A stretch of 6,888 bases of DNA from Microvirga mediterraneensis. Its GTDB lineage: Bacteria; Pseudomonadota; Alphaproteobacteria; Rhizobiales; Beijerinckiaceae. The stretch lies in NCBI RefSeq assembly GCF_013520865.1, contig NZ_JACDXJ010000008.1:1-6888 (forward strand), given 5' to 3'. Each line of letters opens with the position of its first letter. Positions within the stretch are counted from its first letter, which is position 1. Positions 4,170-6,888 of this stretch are shown here, one piece after another. The notes under the pieces are model-generated. The model was not told the origin of the DNA and made no database searches. It saw nothing but the letters and a program-made list of their open reading frames with translations. Made by a program: the position numbers and the translations under genes.

Positions 4170-5558
4170 TTAGCGTTTGGAGCCACCGCCGCCATGGCCG
4201 CCGCCGTGACCTCCGTCACCCTTGCCGCCGCCACCGTGACCGCCGCCGTGACCTCCGTCACCCTTGCCGCCGCCGCCGTGGCCGCCGTCACCCTTGCCGC
4301 CGCCGCCGTGACCTCCGTCACCCTTGCCGCCGCCGCCGTGGCCGCCGTCACCCTTGCCGCCGCCGCCGTGACCTCCGTCACCCTTGCCGCCACCGCCGTG
4401 GCCGCCGCCGTGACCTCCGTCACCCTTGCCGCCACCGCCGTGGCCGCCGCCGTGACCTCCGTCACCCTTGCCGCCGCCGCCGTGGCCGCCGTCACCCTTG
4501 CCGCCGCCGCCGTGACCTCCGTCACCCTTGCCGCCGCCACCGTGACCGCCGCCGTGACCTCCGTCACCCTTGCCGCCGCCGCCGTGGCCGCCACCGCCGT
4601 GGCCGCCGCCGTGACCTCCGTCACCCTTGCCGCCGCCGCCGTGGCCGCCGTCACCCTTGCCGCCGCCGCCGTGACCTCCGTCACCCTTGCCGCCGCCGCC
4701 GTGACCTCCGTCACCCTTGCCGCCGCCACCGTGACCGCCGCCGTGGCCGCCGCCGTGACCTCCGTCACCCTTGCCGCCGCCACCGTGACCGCCGCCGCCG
4801 TGACCTCCGTCACCCTTGCCGCCGCCGCCGGGATTACCACCAGTTCCTGGGTCCGTGCCGCCACCAGGGTTTGTGCCACTGCCTGGGTTGGTCCCTCCAC
4901 CAGGAGGTGTTCCGCCGCCTGGATTCGTCCCAGTTCCAGGCTCCGTTCCTCCGCCTGGGCTAGTTCCACCACCTGGGTTTGTGCCGTTACCAGGGCTCAC
5001 GCCTCCACCCGGCGCACTGCCTCCTGGCTGTCCACCGCTTGAGCCGCCCCCACCTGGGTTACCGCCGCTAGGCAGACCTCCCGAATGTCCACCTCCCGGT
5101 TTTCCTGAACCTGGATTCCCAGTGCCAGGGTTGGAACCGCCGCCTGGCGTTCCCCCACCGGGGACCGTGCCACCAGGGGGATTGTTCGAGGCAAATCCGC
5201 CGTCCGGTCGCCCCCCGTCGTTGGGTCGATCCGTGTTGATCAGGCCAGGCGTACTAAAGCCCGGAGCTCCTGGGATTGTGCCTGTGACCAAGTCGGGCTG
5301 GTCAAAAGGGGTTTGGACCAGCCGCTGAGCGGGAGGGGCGATCCGGCAGCGGCAGATCTCTTCACCTCTCACCCGGTGCAGGCGGCAGTTGGTGTAGTCA
5401 GCGGGATTTGCGACGGCTGGGGTACATTGTCTAGCGGCACTGGCATAGCGCGACTTCCCGGCCATGGCATGAGGGCCAAGATCGGCGGCGAAGGCGCTGA
5501 CAGAGGACAAAAGGGTAGCGAGGCCCGCCAAGGCGAGCTGATGGGATGGCTTCATCAT
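4170..5558 (-). CDS. Secreted glycine-rich repeat protein with 17 GGKGDGGH-type repeats
   Basis: A 462-residue protein starting at ATG-ATG (5558/5555), with only a weak ribosome site (GTGAG). Residues 1-24 are a Sec signal peptide: MKPSHQ, a hydrophobic core LALAGLATLLSSVS, and an AFA-AD cleavage site. Residues 26-80 form a small unique domain with four cysteines (45, 58, 69, 71; the last two as CRC), suitable for two disulphides after export. Residues about 120-243 are Pro/Gly-rich, with PGGGTNP-type repeats. From about 244 to the end there are 17 copies of GGKGDGGHGG (10 residues), some with extra GGHGG or GHGGG inserts, ending GGSKR. The repeat is rich in regularly spaced His, Lys and Asp and should be unfolded or fibrous; metal binding, adhesion or matrix formation are possible but unproved. 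No sortase motif, lipobox or membrane anchor is seen. It is not a known mob or rep protein, so it is probably cargo. Confidence 0.78.
   Translation of the reverse strand: MMKPSHQLALAGLATLLSSVSAFAADLGPHAMAGKSRYASAARQCTPAVANPADYTNCRLHRVRGEEICRCRIAPPAQRLVQTPFDQPDLVTGTIPGAPGFSTPGLINTDRPNDGGRPDGGFASNNPPGGTVPGGGTPGGGSNPGTGNPGSGKPGGGHSGGLPSGGNPGGGGSSGGQPGGSAPGGGVSPGNGTNPGGGTSPGGGTEPGTGTNPGGGTPPGGGTNPGSGTNPGGGTDPGTGGNPGGGGKGDGGHGGGGHGGGGKGDGGHGGGHGGGHGGGGKGDGGHGGGGKGDGGHGGGGKGDGGHGGGGKGDGGHGGGHGGGGHGGGGKGDGGHGGGHGGGGKGDGGHGGGGKGDGGHGGGGKGDGGHGGGHGGGGKGDGGHGGGHGGGGKGDGGHGGGGKGDGGHGGGGKGDGGHGGGGKGDGGHGGGGKGDGGHGGGHGGGGKGDGGHGGGHGGGGSKR
4183..4833. repeat. 30-bp GC-rich tandem repeat array (coding)
   Basis: CACCCTTG (+ strand; the K-G-D end of each unit) occurs 17 times between about 4217 and 4818. 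The basic period is 30 bp, with longer units where 9-15-bp GGHGG-type segments are inserted. Copies are nearly identical in DNA as well as protein, the usual sign of recent expansion by slippage or unequal recombination. All inserts are multiples of three, so the frame is kept. Confidence 0.9.
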
Positions 5559-5582
5559 GTACTCACGTTCAGAGTGGAAGCT

Positions 5583-5598
5583 GCCGGAGAGTTCCGGC
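5583..5598. repeat. Short inverted repeat in the leader of the glycine-rich gene
   Basis: GCCGGA (5583-5588) and TCCGGC (5593-5598) pair around GAGT, 25 bases upstream of the glycine-rich start. It could be a small operator or leader hairpin. I find no convincing promoter between here and oriT for that gene. Confidence 0.35.
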
Positions 5599-5639
5599 TG
5601 AGGTTGGGGGACTAATCGCCCAAAAAGGAAAACGTTCCG

Positions 5640-5826
5640 GAATCTACCTTTAATCGATTGTCCCAGTCCGTCTACGGAACGCTGTTGAAGACCCAGTCCA
5701 ACCGGGCTCGACCGTCTGGATTGTTGCTTTAAGCCAGCCTACTCTTGTCATGACACTTTCGTGTCCTGCCTGCGAGGCTGTCGAGGGGTGGCTACGCCTC
5801 CCCTTCGAACCCCACCAAGGAGCCCC
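5640..5826. other. Candidate origin of transfer (oriT) with nic on the minus strand
   Basis: This gene-free region directly precedes mobC. The minus strand carries CTGG|CTTA (5737-5730), the nic consensus I recall for ColE1-type (MOBP5) plasmids, which matches the relaxase type here; cleavage would fall between 5734 and 5733. On the 5' side of that strand lie a GACAC-TTTC-GTGTC hairpin (5752-5765) and an overlapping palindrome TGTCATGACA (5746-5755), as expected for relaxosome sites. Further structures are CCCAGTCC twice, 30 bp apart (5662-5669, 5692-5699), and a hairpin GGGGTGG-CTACG-CCTCCCC (5785-5803, one T-T mismatch) just before the mobC ribosome site. Nicking there would lead transfer away from the mob genes, which would enter last, the usual polarity. 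Confidence 0.6.
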
Positions 5827-6171
5827 ATGACGACCCGATCCCCCCGCCGCATGATGGTGCAGGTGCGCGCCTCCCCCGAGGAGCATGCCCGCTGGCAGGC
5901 CAAGGCCGAGGCAGCCGGCATGCGCCTATCCGGCCTGGTGCGCCAGGCGCTGGACGAGGCCCGGCCGCCGCGCCGGCGCTCGCGCCCGCCGGTGGACCCG
6001 GCGCTGCTGCGGCAGCTCGCCTTGATCGGCAACAACCTGAACCAGCTCGCGCGCTGGGCCAACCGCGACCGGGGCGGCACGGATGCGGTGGCGGTGGTGG
6101 CGCGCCTGATCGAGATCGACCGGGAGCTGTCCACGTTACGGGCGGCTGTCGAGGCGTCGCATGCTGATTAA
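5827..6171 (+). CDS. mobC: MobC/MbeC-like relaxosome accessory protein
   Basis: A 114-residue protein starting at the ATG at 5827, preceded by AAGGAG (5817-5822). Residues 9-45 fit a ribbon-helix-helix DNA-binding fold (MMVQVRASPEEHARWQAKAE, then RLSGLVRQALDEA). A basic Arg/Pro linker follows, and residues 60-83 carry the MobC signature LALIGNNLNQLARWANRDRG. MobC-family proteins bind oriT next to nic and help the relaxase open the strands; in ColE1 the counterpart MbeC is essential for efficient mobilization. The gene lies directly beside the candidate oriT and overlaps the relaxase start by 11 bases, so the two are co-transcribed and translationally coupled. An upstream in-frame GTG at 5761 lies in the oriT and is unlikely to be used. 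Confidence 0.92.
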   Translation: MTTRSPRRMMVQVRASPEEHARWQAKAEAAGMRLSGLVRQALDEARPPRRRSRPPVDPALLRQLALIGNNLNQLARWANRDRGGTDAVAVVARLIEIDRELSTLRAAVEASHAD

Positions 6172-6888
6172 GTTCTTCGCCCGTGGCACCGGCAGCGGGC
6201 GCGGGCCGGTCGAGTACGTGACCAAGGGCGAAGGCCGCGAGACCGCGCCGCCGGTCGTGCTGCGGGGCACCCCGGAGCGGACGTGCGAGCTGATCGACGG
6301 CATCGCGCGGCAGTGGCGCTACACCTCGGGGGTGATCAGCTTCGCGGCCGAGGATGCGCCGAGCGCGGCCGATCAGCGCCAGGTGATGGACGAATTCGAG
6401 TGCACGGCCTTCGCCGGCCTGGAGGAGGATCAGTACGACATCCTGTGGGTGCGCCATCAGCACACGGAGGGCAGCCGGGTTGAGCTGCACTTCGTGGTGC
6501 CACGCGTGGAGCTGTCGACCGGCAAGGCGCTCAACATCGCCCCTCCGGGCTGGCAGCGGCTCTACGATCCGTTGCGGGACGCGCTGAACTGGGAGAAGGG
6601 CTGGGCGCGGCCGGACGATCCGGAGCGCGCCCGCGAGGCGGTGCCGGTGCGGGAGCGCCCGGAGCGGCTGGCGGACCGGGAGGCGATCACCGGCTATCTG
6701 TCGGAGCGGATTGTGGCCGGCGACGTGCAGGACCGGGCCGGGATCGTACGGGCGCTGGAGGAAGCCGGCCTGGAGGTGACCCGGCAGGGTCGGGAGTATG
6801 TGTCCGTCAAAGACCGGGAGACCGGCGAGAAATGGCGGTTGAAGGGGGCAATCTATGCAGAAGGATGGAGCCGGGACCCGGCTGGCGG
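6161..6888 (+). CDS. mobA: MobA/MbeA-type relaxase (MOBP5/HEN family), N-terminal part; continues at position 1
   Basis: The catalytic half of a 600-residue relaxase; the ATG at 6161 overlaps the mobC end. It nicks oriT, stays covalently bound to the 5' end through a tyrosine and pilots the strand into the recipient. Visible motifs: FFARGTGSGRGPVEYVTKG with Tyr19, the presumed nucleophile; then VRHQHTEGSRVELHFVVPRV at residues 97-116, where His101, Glu108 and His110 occupy the spacing of the H-E-N triad of ColE1 MbeA. Glu rather than His at the middle position marks the HEN-type branch, but the final Asn is His here. STGKALNIAPPGW (119-131) is the conserved block that follows. Residues about 175-235 complete the conserved half across the join. 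No primase or helicase domain is visible. A host conjugation system must supply the coupling protein and the channel. Confidence 0.92.
   Translation, partial: MLIKFFARGTGSGRGPVEYVTKGEGRETAPPVVLRGTPERTCELIDGIARQWRYTSGVISFAAEDAPSAADQRQVMDEFECTAFAGLEEDQYDILWVRHQHTEGSRVELHFVVPRVELSTGKALNIAPPGWQRLYDPLRDALNWEKGWARPDDPERAREAVPVRERPERLADREAITGYLSERIVAGDVQDRAGIVRALEEAGLEVTRQGREYVSVKDRETGEKWRLKGAIYAEGWSRDPAG
6762..6888. repeat. Terminal redundancy, right copy
   Basis: Identical base for base to 1-127. It should be trimmed to give the 6761-bp circle. The apparent second copy of the mobB start and its ribosome site in this segment is the same physical sequence. Confidence 0.93.

Noticed and set aside
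4183..4833. CRISPR-like regularly spaced repeats, suggested by the 30-bp period and a Cas2-like VapD nearby
   Set aside because: There are no unique spacers: the whole period is repeated and translates cleanly as GGKGDGGHGG units. VapD shares a fold with Cas2, but no other cas gene is present.
4143..5042. Long + strand open frame rich in Ala, Val and Thr (AAAVTSVTLAAA repeats)
   Set aside because: It is the antisense shadow of the glycine-rich repeat array. A GC-rich repeat whose units are multiples of three keeps several frames open. There is no ribosome site, and its start sits next to the terminator hairpin of the true gene.
4816..5328. + strand Pro-rich open frame (PPPGLVPPPG repeats)
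   Set aside because: Antisense of the Pro/Gly-rich stalk of the glycine-rich protein. The signal peptide and cysteine domain support only the minus-strand frame.
5761..5770. RP4-type nic site GTCCTG|CC on the + strand next to the GACAC/GTGTC hairpin
   Set aside because: Kept as second choice only. The relaxase is of the ColE1 HEN type rather than RP4 TraI type, and nicking here would send the mob genes first; the minus-strand CTGG|CTTA fits both points better.

Overview
The window is one complete small circular plasmid. The first 127 bases and the last 127 bases (6762-6888) are identical, the signature of a circular contig closed by an assembler with a 127-base overlap, so the true unit is 6761 bp and the relaxase gene runs unbroken across the window edge. 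High GC, GC-rich codon use and the protein types (MobC, a winged-helix Rep-like protein, the DUF5397-VapD pair) suggest an alphaproteobacterial host, perhaps Hyphomicrobiales/Methylobacteriaceae or Acetobacteraceae. This host call is inference from family resemblance.

Mobilization block (about 5640 through the window end to 1202, + strand): a candidate oriT, mobC, then a 600-residue ColE1-type (MOBP5/MOB-HEN) relaxase. Two smaller genes, mobB/mbeB-like and mobD/mbeD-like, lie nested in the +1 frame of the relaxase C-terminal half. A minus-strand CTGG|CTTA matches the ColE1-type nic consensus as I remember it, and its polarity would send the mob genes last. No coupling protein or type IV secretion genes are present, so the plasmid is mobilizable, not self-transmissible.

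Accessory and regulatory block (1309-2604): a relatively AT-rich 91-residue unknown gene (+); then, on the minus strand, an excisionase/MerR-like HTH plus coiled-coil protein with repeated DNA motifs inside and just upstream of its gene, and a DUF5397-vapD pair resembling a toxin-antitoxin module.

Replication control block (2605-3888): a 350-nt gene-free stretch with several palindromes, a plausible + promoter, a strong stem-loop, a minus-strand terminator and a hairpin that can hide the ribosome binding site of the following gene. Together these look like antisense-RNA control of a replication initiator. The gene itself is a 223-residue winged-helix protein, followed by about 210 nt without a gene and a textbook intrinsic terminator.

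Cargo (3904-5558, minus strand): a possible small single-pass membrane protein, and a 462-residue secreted glycine-rich protein with 17 copies of a GGKGDGGH-type repeat, the least explained and most unusual gene on the plasmid.
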